DNA from: Planctomycetia bacterium
GTDB taxonomy: Bacteria; Planctomycetota; Phycisphaerae; Phycisphaerales; SM1A02
Direction: 5' to 3'
Assembly (NCBI GenBank): GCA_005798965.1
Contig: SYIB01000341.1
Location: 1-6,290 of the forward strand
Length of the DNA stretch: 6,290 nt
This document shows positions 1-6,290 of the stretch, in pieces. The notes beneath the pieces are model-generated. The model was not told the origin of the DNA and ran no database searches. It worked only from the letters and a program-made list of their open reading frames with translations. Position numbers and translations under genes: made by a program. How positions within the stretch are numbered: the first letter of the stretch is position 1; each line of letters starts with the position of its first letter.

Positions 1-201
1 AAGGGTCACCAGCGCGATGCTGCGGCCTTCGAGTCGGGGCCTCGGTCCGGCGCGCAAGGTGCGGCAGCCTCAGGTTGTACGACGAACGGCAGCACCAACG
101 AAAACGCTCGTCCGGCCCCAGGGCGTGGATGGAATCGTCCGCTCCGCGGCCGGCGGTGAGTGAGCGACCAGGCTTCGGATCAACCGAGTGGTGCCGTCCG
201 C
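1..201. other. left-edge stretch without a supported gene
   Basis: No convincing gene is visible. On the plus strand two frames close with TGA at 157-159 and 161-163. The second could be the last ~53 codons of a gene entering from the left, but its translation is Arg/Pro-rich with no family motif I recognise. One minus-strand frame stays open to the window edge and is equally featureless. The stretch lies just downstream of the stop codon of the minus-strand gene at 202. I see no hairpin with a T-tract there, only a weak TGAGCG/CGCTCA inverted pair with a long loop. It is best read as intergenic or a gene fragment of unknown nature. Confidence 0.4.
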
Positions 202-1272
202 TCAGCGCTTGGGCGCAAGCGTGACGGTGCCTTCGCGGAGTGGCCCCTCGGCGGTGAGATCGCCTAGGAACAGGTTGTCCCACGTCCCGGTCCATCCGCC
301 CGCATCGCTGCGAGACAGCGCGAAGTGGGCCTTGCCCACGCCGGGCCCGGGGAACTCGTGCAGGCTCAGCGAGCCATCAGCGCCGACGGATCCAGCAAGC
401 GGGATGTCCTTGCCGACATGGCTGTACCGGTAGGTGCCTGAGAGCAACGTGTTGGAGCATGTGAGGGTCATGGTGATGCCCAGACGCTTGCCGTTAACGG
501 TGATCGATCCCGCGAAGGCGCGCGGCTTGCCCTCGGGCCATGCGGGCTGGGCCATCCTCGCTGCTTGCCACCCCGCCACACCGCTAGGCCCGGTCTTCGG
601 GGCTGGCAACTGATTGGTGATGTCGACCAGCGGTCCAGCGCCGCGACGGGTGACGAGCAGCATGCTGCTGATCGCCATGGTGCCGCCATGCGCTCGGCCG
701 CCGTGGCTGATCAGCCAGTCCTGCCAGCCATCGCCATTGAGGTCGCCGGTGGCCGTGAGCCAAAGCCGATGCGCGAAGCCGCCATCATCGATGTCGACCT
801 GCGGAGCATCCGGCGAGCCCGACGCGCTGACCTTCATGGACTTGGCGCGGTGCGCCCCATCGTTGAAGCAACTCGCTGCCAGCGAGGGGAAGTCCGCTGG
901 ATCGAGTGCCGAGGCGGTTGGCTCACGAAGCAGGGGGGCGATCGTGACCAGCAGCCCGAGACGTTCGAACCATGCCTGCGCAGCGAGATCAAACGTCGAG
1001 TACGGCTCCCAGCCCGACACCGCCCACTGGGCGAACGTCATGGCTTCGGGGTTCTCCTTTACATCGGTGCCGGGCTCGGGCGGCTTGCCGTACATGGCGT
1101 GGTACGCCGTCACGGTCGACCAGACCCGTGGGGCGTCGTCCTTCGTGCGCAGGTCCGGGCACCACGACTGATCCCACCAGACGCCGCGGGGCGGCGGGGG
1201 TGCGGCGTCGACGGCGGTCCACGAGATGACGACCAGGCCAGCGGCCAACGACAGTCCACGCGATCCCTGCAT
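202..1272 (-). CDS. secreted protein of unknown function with a calcium-loop-like motif
   Basis: I do not recognise a named family. The 356-residue product starts with MQGSRGLSLAAGLVVISWTA, then VDAAPPPP: a typical signal peptide with cleavage near residues 23-24, so the protein is probably periplasmic or exported. Residues 30-130 are Trp-rich and contain WWDQSWCPD. Residues 177-185 read DLNGDGWQD, matching the D-x-N-x-D-G-x-x-D loop of EF-hand-like, FG-GAP/VCBS and dockerin-like calcium sites; only one copy is present. From about residue 250 the protein is beta-rich (SGTYRYSHVGKDIPLAGS, then GSLSLHEF, then WTGTWDN), resembling small beta-sandwich or barrel domains of uncharacterised exported proteins. 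The frame stays open for 54 codons upstream, but the ATG at 1272 is preferred because it has AGAGGAGA six bases upstream and begins the signal peptide. It is transcribed divergently from the transporter gene. The gene call is firm; the function is unknown. Confidence 0.85.
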   Translation of the reverse strand: MQGSRGLSLAAGLVVISWTAVDAAPPPPRGVWWDQSWCPDLRTKDDAPRVWSTVTAYHAMYGKPPEPGTDVKENPEAMTFAQWAVSGWEPYSTFDLAAQAWFERLGLLVTIAPLLREPTASALDPADFPSLAASCFNDGAHRAKSMKVSASGSPDAPQVDIDDGGFAHRLWLTATGDLNGDGWQDWLISHGGRAHGGTMAISSMLLVTRRGAGPLVDITNQLPAPKTGPSGVAGWQAARMAQPAWPEGKPRAFAGSITVNGKRLGITMTLTCSNTLLSGTYRYSHVGKDIPLAGSVGADGSLSLHEFPGPGVGKAHFALSRSDAGGWTGTWDNLFLGDLTAEGPLREGTVTLAPKR

Positions 1273-1277
1273 GGGGT

Positions 1278-1285
1278 TCTCCTCT
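1278..1285 (-). promoter_or_regulatory. Shine-Dalgarno site fixing the start at 1272
   Basis: On the minus strand AGAGGAGA lies six bases before the ATG at 1272-1270. It supports that start over the upstream in-frame ATG at 1434, which would put 54 extra residues ahead of the signal peptide and run into the neighbouring transporter gene. Confidence 0.75.
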
Positions 1286-1399
1286 GGGCAGCGGTGTTCG
1301 GGCTGGGCGCGCACACCACCCGGAATCGGGATCATCGGCAGGGCGACGCGCGTTCGTGCAGATTCCGCACCGCCGTGCAGGGCTACACTCGGCGCCGCT

Positions 1400-1407
1400 A
1401 GGAGGTG
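1400..1407 (+). promoter_or_regulatory. strong Shine-Dalgarno site of the AbgT-family gene
   Basis: AGGAGGTG is a near-perfect anti-16S match. Its AGGAGG core is seven bases before the ATG at 1413. It decides the start in favour of 1413 over the in-frame ATG at 1356, which has no such site and would add 19 residues not expected in the family. Confidence 0.8.
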
Positions 1408-1412
1408 CACCC

Positions 1413-2963
1413 ATGGGACAGTCCGACGGTTCACGACTCGATGCCCAGCGGGGGGTGATGGCCCGCATGCTCGCGATGGTGGAGCGGCTGGGCAACCGGC
1501 TGCCCGATCCAGCCACGCTGTTCGTGATGCTTGGCGTGGTCGTGCTGGCGCTCAGCCTTCTCGGAGCGACCATGGGCTGGACCGTCGATGACCCCCGCAC
1601 GCCGGGGCAGACCGTCTCCGTGCGCAACCTACTGAACGCCGACGGCGTCAAGTGGATCCTGACGAGCGCGCTCAAGAACTTCTTGGACTTCCCACCGCTG
1701 GCGATCGTGCTCGTGGCCATGCTCGGGATCGGCGTGGCCGAGCGGACCGGCCTCTTCCCGGCGCTCCTCAAGTTGCTCGTGCGCGTGACGCCAGCCTGGG
1801 CGCTCTCGCCGGTGGTCGTCTTCATCGGCGTCAATTCGAGTGCTGCGAGCGATGCGGGCTACGTGGTGCTGCCGCCCTTGGCGGCCGGGGTGTTCGCCTT
1901 GACGGGCCGATCGCCGCTGGTCGGGATCGCTGCCGCCACCTTTGGCGTGGCCGGCGGGTTCAGCGCGAACCTGATGGTCACGAGTCTGGATCCGTTGCTG
2001 TCGGGCCTGACGGAAGCTGCCGCGCGCGTGATCGATCCTCAAGCGCGCGTGCTCCCGACCTGCAACTACCTCTTCATGATCGTTTCGACGTTCCTGCTCA
2101 CCGGGATCGGCTGGTGGGTGACGGAGCGGATCGTGGCCCCGCGCTTTGACCGTGCGGCGATCGACCGCCAAGTGCAGCAAGGCGGGCTCGATGCCGGCGG
2201 GCTCGTGATGCAGCCCGGTGAAGTGCGCGGCCTCGTCGCCGCGCTGGTATCGCTGCTTGCGGTGGGTGGCGGATTCCTCGCGATGGCGCTCGTGCCTGGA
2301 GGTCCGCTCACGGGCGAGGTCGCCCACCACTCCACCGGCCGCCCGGTCCCGGCATGGAGCGAGGCACTGGTCCCGATGATCATGCTGCTCTTTCTGGTGC
2401 CGGGGATCGCCTTCGGCCTCGTCAGCCGCGAGATCCGCAGCGATCGCTGCGTGGCCCAGCGCATGGGTGACTCGATGGCGGGCATGGGCACGTACCTGGT
2501 GCTGGCGTTCTTCGCCGGCCAGACCATCGCATGGTTCAAGCAGTCGAACCTCTCGGTGCTGCTGGGTGTGGAGGGCGGCGAACTCATCAAGTCGATGGGC
2601 TTCGGCCAGGGCCCGATGCTCGCGTCGATTGTGGTGGTCGTGGCGATCCTCAACCTGCTCGTCTCGAGCGCAAGCGCGAAGTGGGCGTTCCTCGCGCCGA
2701 TCTTGGTGCCGATGCTCGGTGCCGCGGGCATGTCGCCGGATCTGGTGCAGGCGGCGTACCGCGTCGGCGATTCCTGCACGAATCCGATCGCTCCGATGAA
2801 CGCCTATCTCGTGATCATCCTCATCGCGATCCGCAGGTGGCAGCCGGATGCGGGGCTCGGCACGCTCATCGCGCTGCTCCTGCCGTACTGCCTGTGGGCG
2901 CTGGTCCTCTGGACGGCGTTCCTCGTGGCGTGGAACGCCTTGGGGATCCCGCTTGGTACCTGA
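1413..2963 (+). CDS. AbgT-family inner-membrane transporter
   Basis: A 516-residue polytopic membrane protein of the AbgT family (E. coli AbgT, Neisseria MtrF, Alcanivorax YdaH), close to the usual 490-520 residues. Family members import p-aminobenzoyl-glutamate or export sulfonamide-type antimetabolites, driven by ion gradients. Hallmarks in order: a first membrane helix at about 34-55; NSSAASDAGYVVLPPLAAG at 141-159; GFSANL at 182-187, followed by SLDPLLSGLTEAAA at 191-204; GQTIAWFKQSNL at 369-380; NLLVSSASAKWAFLAPILVP at 414-433; and SPDLVQAAYRVGDSCTN at 441-457. By alignment from memory, the pore residues reported for YdaH/MtrF correspond to Asp193, Asn414, Trp424, Pro442, Arg450 and Asp453, all present. 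The end (LGIPLGT) is the normal family C-terminus. The porin gene follows with no gap. Family membership is near certain; substrate and direction are not inferable, so no symbol is assigned. Confidence 0.95.
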   Translation: MGQSDGSRLDAQRGVMARMLAMVERLGNRLPDPATLFVMLGVVVLALSLLGATMGWTVDDPRTPGQTVSVRNLLNADGVKWILTSALKNFLDFPPLAIVLVAMLGIGVAERTGLFPALLKLLVRVTPAWALSPVVVFIGVNSSAASDAGYVVLPPLAAGVFALTGRSPLVGIAAATFGVAGGFSANLMVTSLDPLLSGLTEAAARVIDPQARVLPTCNYLFMIVSTFLLTGIGWWVTERIVAPRFDRAAIDRQVQQGGLDAGGLVMQPGEVRGLVAALVSLLAVGGGFLAMALVPGGPLTGEVAHHSTGRPVPAWSEALVPMIMLLFLVPGIAFGLVSREIRSDRCVAQRMGDSMAGMGTYLVLAFFAGQTIAWFKQSNLSVLLGVEGGELIKSMGFGQGPMLASIVVVVAILNLLVSSASAKWAFLAPILVPMLGAAGMSPDLVQAAYRVGDSCTNPIAPMNAYLVIILIAIRRWQPDAGLGTLIALLLPYCLWALVLWTAFLVAWNALGIPLGT

Positions 2964-4278
2964 TGCGCTGCAGGATCCGCCGGCGGTCGTGCAGCCCACC
3001 TCGCCGATGCATCTGCCGGGCCTGCAACCCGAGGGCGAGCGCCCACGCGTGGTCGTGCCGGGGTCGCCCGATCTTGATCGCAGGCTGCTCGACGAGCCGT
3101 GGCCGTGGCGCCGTCGGCTGAGTGATCAGGGCATCGATGCACTCGTCTTGGCGACGATGGACCTGTCGAAAGTCTCGGGCGGCATCGGCAGCCCGTCGAT
3201 CGGCCAGGCCTTGATCGATGTCTCGGTGACGGCGAACCTCGAGCGACTTGGAGTCCTGCCCGGTGCCGAGGTCTTCGCGAGCCTGCAGTGGTGGGATTGG
3301 TTCGGCGATTCACCGACGCAGGTCGGGGACTGGTGGGGATGGGATGCGATCAATCCCGCGATCGGCGAGGAGATCTTCCAGCTCAGCGAACTCTGGTGGC
3401 AGCAGACGATCGCCGAAGGTTCGCTGGCGATCATGCTCGGCAAGATCGATGCGAACCGGATGTTCGCCACCATTCCCAATGCCGGGCCGTTCCTGAACAC
3501 CGCTGACTCGATGCCCGCCACGATGCTGGTGACCATGCCCACCTACCCCAATCCGGCCATGGGTGCGGTGGTGTCGTGGAACGGCCTCGATGACGAGGGA
3601 CTGCGTGGGTGGTCGGCGCGGGTGGGCGTCTTCGATGGATCGAACGCGGCCTACGACCCATCGACCGGGCAGAACGGGCCACGCACCGGCAATCGCGGGC
3701 CGAGCGGGCTCTTCGATGGACACTGGGGGCCGTACTGGATCGCGCAGGGTGGCCCGGCCTGGACCGTCGGTGAGCAGTCTTGGGCCGGCACGTTCACGGT
3801 GGGCGGCTGGTACCAGGGTGGACAGACGCTGCTGACCACGGGCAACGCGGGCGCGATCGATGACGATGCCGGCGGCGTCTTCGCCACGCTCACGCACGCG
3901 CTGCACGCGCCCGATGACCAGGGTTCCCGCTGGGATGCCTTCGCCCAGTTCGGATGGTCCGCGCCTGCGAGCGACGCAGCCGACCTGAGCCTGGCGATCG
4001 GTGCCGTCTGCTCGGCGCCCTTGCCTGGCCGACCCAACGACCAGTGGGGTCTGCTCGCCGGCGTGACCGAGTTTGCCGACGATGCCTCGGTGTACGTGAA
4101 TCGGCTGGGGTCGACCGGGGGGCAGGAGAGCGTGCTCGAGGCCTTCTACATGATTTCGCTGCCGCACGGCATCACGCTCCAGCCGGACCTGCAGTGGATC
4201 GGCACGCCGGGCGGCGGCGAGGGTGCCACCGTCGACGATGCGCTGATCGGAACGATCAGGATTCAGATTGCGTTTTGA
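2953..4278 (+). CDS. OprB-family (carbohydrate-selective) outer-membrane porin
   Basis: A beta-barrel protein of the OprB type (PF04966-like), which forms passive outer-membrane channels, classically for sugars. Numbering is from a TTG at 2953 (441 residues). Residues 47-75 read LDEPWPWRRRLSDQGIDALV then a VSGG motif, the usual OprB entry (Gly-x-W...L...Gly-Ile). A Trp-rich strand pair is at 112-130, ELWWQQ plus the LGKIDANRMF strand at 147-171, and the extracellular-loop motif YPNPAMGAVV at 198-207. The closing strands show ESVLEAFYMISLPHGITLQP at 392-411, then DLQWIGTPGG, and end IRIQIAF. The terminal Phe is the standard BAM-recognition signature. The start is unclear. TTG 2953 overlaps the transporter stop by 11 bases and has a weak GGGGA upstream. 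GTG 2989 and ATG 3007 are alternatives without a good ribosome site. No start gives a signal peptide; the N-terminus is a Pro-rich, polar linker. Family is sure; the start is not. Confidence 0.85.
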   Translation: MVPDALQDPPAVVQPTSPMHLPGLQPEGERPRVVVPGSPDLDRRLLDEPWPWRRRLSDQGIDALVLATMDLSKVSGGIGSPSIGQALIDVSVTANLERLGVLPGAEVFASLQWWDWFGDSPTQVGDWWGWDAINPAIGEEIFQLSELWWQQTIAEGSLAIMLGKIDANRMFATIPNAGPFLNTADSMPATMLVTMPTYPNPAMGAVVSWNGLDDEGLRGWSARVGVFDGSNAAYDPSTGQNGPRTGNRGPSGLFDGHWGPYWIAQGGPAWTVGEQSWAGTFTVGGWYQGGQTLLTTGNAGAIDDDAGGVFATLTHALHAPDDQGSRWDAFAQFGWSAPASDAADLSLAIGAVCSAPLPGRPNDQWGLLAGVTEFADDASVYVNRLGSTGGQESVLEAFYMISLPHGITLQPDLQWIGTPGGGEGATVDDALIGTIRIQIAF

Positions 4279-4320
4279 CGTCTCGGCCGGGGTGCATCCT
4301 GCGCACGACCGACGTCGCCA

Positions 4321-4357
4321 GGCCATGCGCACTGCTGCGCTGCTTCACCGTCTGGCC
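4321..4357. terminator. possible hairpin at the convergent gene ends
   Basis: The 66-bp gap between the two convergent stop codons ends in GCGCA (4327-4331), a CTGC loop, then TGCGC (4336-4340): a perfect five-base stem four bases past the dehydratase stop on the minus strand. An outer pair, GGCCA at 4321-4325 and TGGCC at 4353-4357, encloses it and runs into the dehydratase 3' end. No T-tract follows on either strand, so it is not a classic intrinsic terminator. It could cause pausing, serve Rho-type termination, or be chance. Confidence 0.22.
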
Positions 4358-5658
4358 GCACGCCGGGCGGACCAGACCGGGCCGTCGGGGAACGTGTGTG
4401 CATCCAATGAGGCGCGCTTCATCGTGATGCCGTAACCGGGCGCCGTCGGCGGCATGTAGTGGCCGTTGCGCACGACGCACGGCGACTCGAAGTGCTCATG
4501 CAGGTGGTCGACCCATTCTGCCACACGGCCCTCGTGCGAGCAGGCGATCCGCGCGTGATCGACCATGATGAGGTGGTTCACGTACTCGCACAGGCCGACG
4601 CCGCCGGCGTGCGGGCAGCAGGGGACGCCGAATCGCTTGGCCAGGAGCATCACGGCGAGCACCTCGTTCACGCCGCCGAGGCGGCACGCATCGATCTGGC
4701 AGAAGCGGATCGCCTCGGCCTGAAGCAATTGCTTGAAGATCACGCGGTTCTGGCACTGCTCGCCGGTGGCCACGCCGATCGGCGCGACCGCGCGGGCGAT
4801 GGTCGCATGGCCAAGGACATCGTCGGGCGAGGTCGGCTCCTCGATCCACCAGGGATCGAACCGTGCAAGGTGGCGCATCCAGTCGATGGCGACCGGCACG
4901 TCCCAGCGCTGGTTCGCATCGACCATGAGCTTGCGGCCCGGCCCGATCTCCTCGCGCACGATCGCACAGCGACGGATGTCGTCGGCAAGGTCGCCACCGA
5001 CCTTGAGCTTGAAGTGATTCCAACCGGCCGCGATCCCCTCGCGGCAGAGCCGGCGGATCTTGTCATCGTCGTAGCCAAGCCAACCGGCGCTGGTGGTGTA
5101 TGCGGGGTAGCCATGCGCCTCGAGCTCGGCGATGCGCTCGCGCTTGCCGTGCTCGCTCTCTCGCAGGATCTCGAGCGCCTGCTCGGGCGTGAGGCCATCG
5201 GTCAGGTAGCGGAAGTCGATGCAGGAGACGAACTCCTCGGGCGTGAGTTCGCAGAGCAGTCGCCAAAGCGGCAGGCCACGCTCCTTCGCCCAGAGGTCCC
5301 ACACGGCGTTGACGACGGCCGCCGTCGCCAGGTGCAGCACGCCCTTCTCGGGCCCGATCCAGCGCAGCTGCGACTCGTTGGTGAGCGCACGCCAGAAGCC
5401 CGCGAAGTCCGCAGTGATCGACCTGAGCGAGCGGCCGACCACGAAGGGTTCGAGCGCGCGCACGGCAGCGACGCAGACTTCGGTGCCACGGCCAATCGTG
5501 AAGGCGAGGCCGTGCCCCTCAAGGCCTGCGGCGTCGGTGCGCAGGATCACGTAGGCCGCGGAGTAGTCAGGATCGGTGTGCACCGCATCGGAGCCGTCAA
5601 GATGATCGCTCGTGGGGAAGCGGACATCGAGAACCTCGAGGGATGTGATGGTGGGCAT
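4345..5658 (-). CDS. L-fuconate dehydratase, enolase superfamily
   Basis: The enzyme dehydrates L-fuconate to 2-keto-3-deoxy-L-fuconate in the oxidative, non-phosphorylating L-fucose pathway; it is cytoplasmic and Mg2+-dependent. The 437-residue product matches characterised FucD proteins (about 440 residues) end to end. The N-terminal capping domain has DVRFPTSDHLDGSDAVHTDP at 11-30, DYSAAYV at 31-37 and SQLRWIGPEKGVLHLA at 96-111. In the barrel: the KLK pair at 217-219 (Lys219 being the base), metal ligands Asp247 (VDANQRWD), Glu273 (WIEEPTSPDDVLGHA) and Glu300 (ATGE), and the Asp323-His350 dyad (QIDACRLGG, CPHAGGVGLCE). Each sits one position before the residue known in Xanthomonas FucD, so it is predicted active. 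The start at 5658 matches the family N-terminus; the frame stays open to 5910 upstream but there overlaps the lactonase gene. No strong ribosome site is visible, so coupling to the gene ten bases upstream is likely. Talarate/rhamnonate-type relatives are less fitting because of the FucD-specific motifs. Confidence 0.95.
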   Translation of the reverse strand: MPTITSLEVLDVRFPTSDHLDGSDAVHTDPDYSAAYVILRTDAAGLEGHGLAFTIGRGTEVCVAAVRALEPFVVGRSLRSITADFAGFWRALTNESQLRWIGPEKGVLHLATAAVVNAVWDLWAKERGLPLWRLLCELTPEEFVSCIDFRYLTDGLTPEQALEILRESEHGKRERIAELEAHGYPAYTTSAGWLGYDDDKIRRLCREGIAAGWNHFKLKVGGDLADDIRRCAIVREEIGPGRKLMVDANQRWDVPVAIDWMRHLARFDPWWIEEPTSPDDVLGHATIARAVAPIGVATGEQCQNRVIFKQLLQAEAIRFCQIDACRLGGVNEVLAVMLLAKRFGVPCCPHAGGVGLCEYVNHLIMVDHARIACSHEGRVAEWVDHLHEHFESPCVVRNGHYMPPTAPGYGITMKRASLDAHTFPDGPVWSARRAARR

Positions 5659-5668
5659 GGCGCGTGCT

Positions 5669-6290
5669 TCATCCAGGGAGAGCGGTGGGTCGATCGGGGA
5701 GTCCGTAGAAGCGTGCACAGGATGCACCAAGCACCTGTTCGCGGTCGCTCGCACGAAGGCCAAGCAGCAGGTCCTGCGTGATCGTGTCCCAATGTGCATA
5801 GCTCGCTGCACCAAGGACAACAGGCCAGTCGCTGCCCCACATGGTGCGCGATGGGCCGAAGGCGTCGAGCACTGGATCCACGAACGGCCGCAGGTCTCGA
5901 GCCGTGGCACCCGGGCGTGCCTCGGTCAGCACGCCGCTGAGCTTGACGTACGCACCGCGCTGAGCGAGTGCCTGCAGTCCGCGAAGCCAAGGGCCCGATT
6001 CGGGCCAATCACGCCCAAGGGCGATCGACGGCTTGGCCATGTGGTCCACGACCACCCGCAGCGTCGGGTGCCGGTCCATGAGCCGAGCGATGCCCCCGAG
6101 ATGGTGGGGGCGGACGAGCGCGTCGAAGCGGATCCCGTTCGCTGCCATCCACGCGAGCGCGGGCTGGCAGCGTGCATCGAGGATCCAGCGGTCATCGGTG
6201 ATGTCCTGCAGCATCGGCCGGATGCCGACGAGCGGGCCGTGCGTGCGCAGGCGCATGAGGTCGGGGATTGCCTCCGTCGATCGCAGGTCG
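5669..6290 (-). CDS. amidohydrolase, L-fuconolactonase family (5' end outside window)
   Basis: Partial gene: 206 codons are visible, and the frame is open through the right edge, so the first ~70-90 residues of a family normally 280-300 long are missing. The ATG at 6256 is internal, because the codons upstream (…AIPDLMRLR) still fit the family. It belongs to the COG3618/amidohydrolase-2 TIM-barrel group. Motifs: VGIRPMLQDI at about 6229-6200, FDALVRPHHL near 6110, VVVDHMAKP around 6050-6024 and the catalytic-Asp motif MWGSDWPV around 5839-5816 (Asp codon 5830-5828), ending RFYGLPDR. The group hydrolyses sugar lactones, including L-fucono-lactone to L-fuconate. The gene ends ten bases before the fuconate dehydratase start on the same strand, so product-to-substrate order strongly supports fuconolactonase. 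The family also contains 2-pyrone-4,6-dicarboxylate and other lactonases, so substrate assignment rests mainly on context. Confidence 0.88.
   Translation of the reverse strand, partial: DLRSTEAIPDLMRLRTHGPLVGIRPMLQDITDDRWILDARCQPALAWMAANGIRFDALVRPHHLGGIARLMDRHPTLRVVVDHMAKPSIALGRDWPESGPWLRGLQALAQRGAYVKLSGVLTEARPGATARDLRPFVDPVLDAFGPSRTMWGSDWPVVLGAASYAHWDTITQDLLLGLRASDREQVLGASCARFYGLPDRPTALPG

Larger units (their letters stand above)
1273..1412. promoter_or_regulatory. divergent intergenic region, presumed promoters
   Basis: This 140-bp gap between two divergent start codons must hold the promoters of both genes unless transcription enters from elsewhere. I see no convincing -35/-10 pair; TACACT at 1384-1389 is a possible plus-strand -10 without a matching -35. 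The heptamer CGTGCAG occurs twice, at 1355-1361 and 1374-1380, with a 19-base period. GCAC at 1367-1370 lies between them and can pair with the GTGC in either copy. This could be an operator or a mutually exclusive hairpin pair in the leader, but short GC-rich matches also arise by chance. Confidence 0.35.

Noticed and set aside
1346..1353. ACGCGCGT palindrome in the divergent spacer
   Set aside because: Eight bases of alternating CG/GC do not extend into longer symmetry and are expected by chance at this GC content.
565..1401. 278-codon plus-strand frame over the exported protein gene
   Set aside because: Arg-rich translation without a domain. The minus strand has a ribosome site, signal peptide and plausible domains in the same place.
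2848..2952. Porin start at ATG 2848
   Set aside because: This stretch is the +1 frame of the transporter's conserved last helix. Its translation is Arg/Ser-rich and lacks signal-peptide character.
1629..2999. 456-codon open frame on the minus strand opposite the AbgT-family gene
   Set aside because: Its translation is rich in His, Arg, Asp and Glu with no motif. It is the expected antisense by-product of GC-rich codon use opposite a gene with strong family motifs.
4459..5781. 440-codon open frame on the plus strand opposite the fuconate dehydratase
   Set aside because: The minus-strand frame has every FucD catalytic residue in the right spacing. The plus frame shows no recognisable domain or ribosome site and also runs into the lactonase gene.
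5659..5910. N-terminal extension of the dehydratase frame up to 5910
   Set aside because: The 84 extra codons overlap the conserved end of the lactonase gene, are Cys/Arg-rich and have no match to the FucD N-terminus, which begins at the ATG at 5658.
5669..6256. ATG at 6256 as the true start of the lactonase
   Set aside because: The frame stays open to the window edge and upstream codons still resemble the family. A start here would remove the first barrel strands, so the gene is simply cut by the window.

Overview
GC-rich bacterial DNA from a Gram-negative organism: it encodes a porin with an outer-membrane C-terminal signature and an inner-membrane transporter. Two of the genes have clear Shine-Dalgarno sites. 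The lineage cannot be fixed from the sequence. Fucose breakdown genes plus a secreted protein with a D-x-N-x-D-G-type motif would suit Planctomycetota (Phycisphaerae-like), but Verrucomicrobiota or Proteobacteria are not excluded. The window holds five protein genes and no RNA gene, CRISPR array or mobile element that I can see.

Layout, left to right. Positions 1-201 have no gene I can support. Positions 202-1272 (-) encode a signal-peptide-bearing protein of unknown function with one calcium-loop-like motif and a beta-rich C-terminal part. A 140-bp divergent intergenic region (1273-1412) separates it from an AbgT-family inner-membrane transporter (1413-2963, +). That gene overlaps or abuts an OprB-family porin gene (about 2953-4278, +). 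A 66-bp convergent gap follows. The minus strand then carries an L-fuconate dehydratase (4345-5658) and, upstream of it in the same operon, an amidohydrolase of the L-fuconolactonase family (5669 to beyond the right edge).

Two functional blocks appear. The right block gives two consecutive steps of oxidative, non-phosphorylating L-fucose catabolism: the lactonase opens L-fuconolactone to L-fuconate, and the dehydratase converts it to 2-keto-3-deoxy-L-fuconate. The remaining steps would lie outside the window. The left block pairs an inner-membrane AbgT carrier with an outer-membrane OprB porin in one transcription unit, suggesting a two-membrane route for a common small anionic or sugar-like solute. 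That solute is not identifiable from sequence.

The strangest point is the porin's N-terminus. The frame has no recognisable signal peptide, and its only upstream room lies inside the end of the transporter gene. The most interesting candidates for follow-up are this export puzzle, the AbgT-OprB pairing, and the unknown secreted protein divergent from it.
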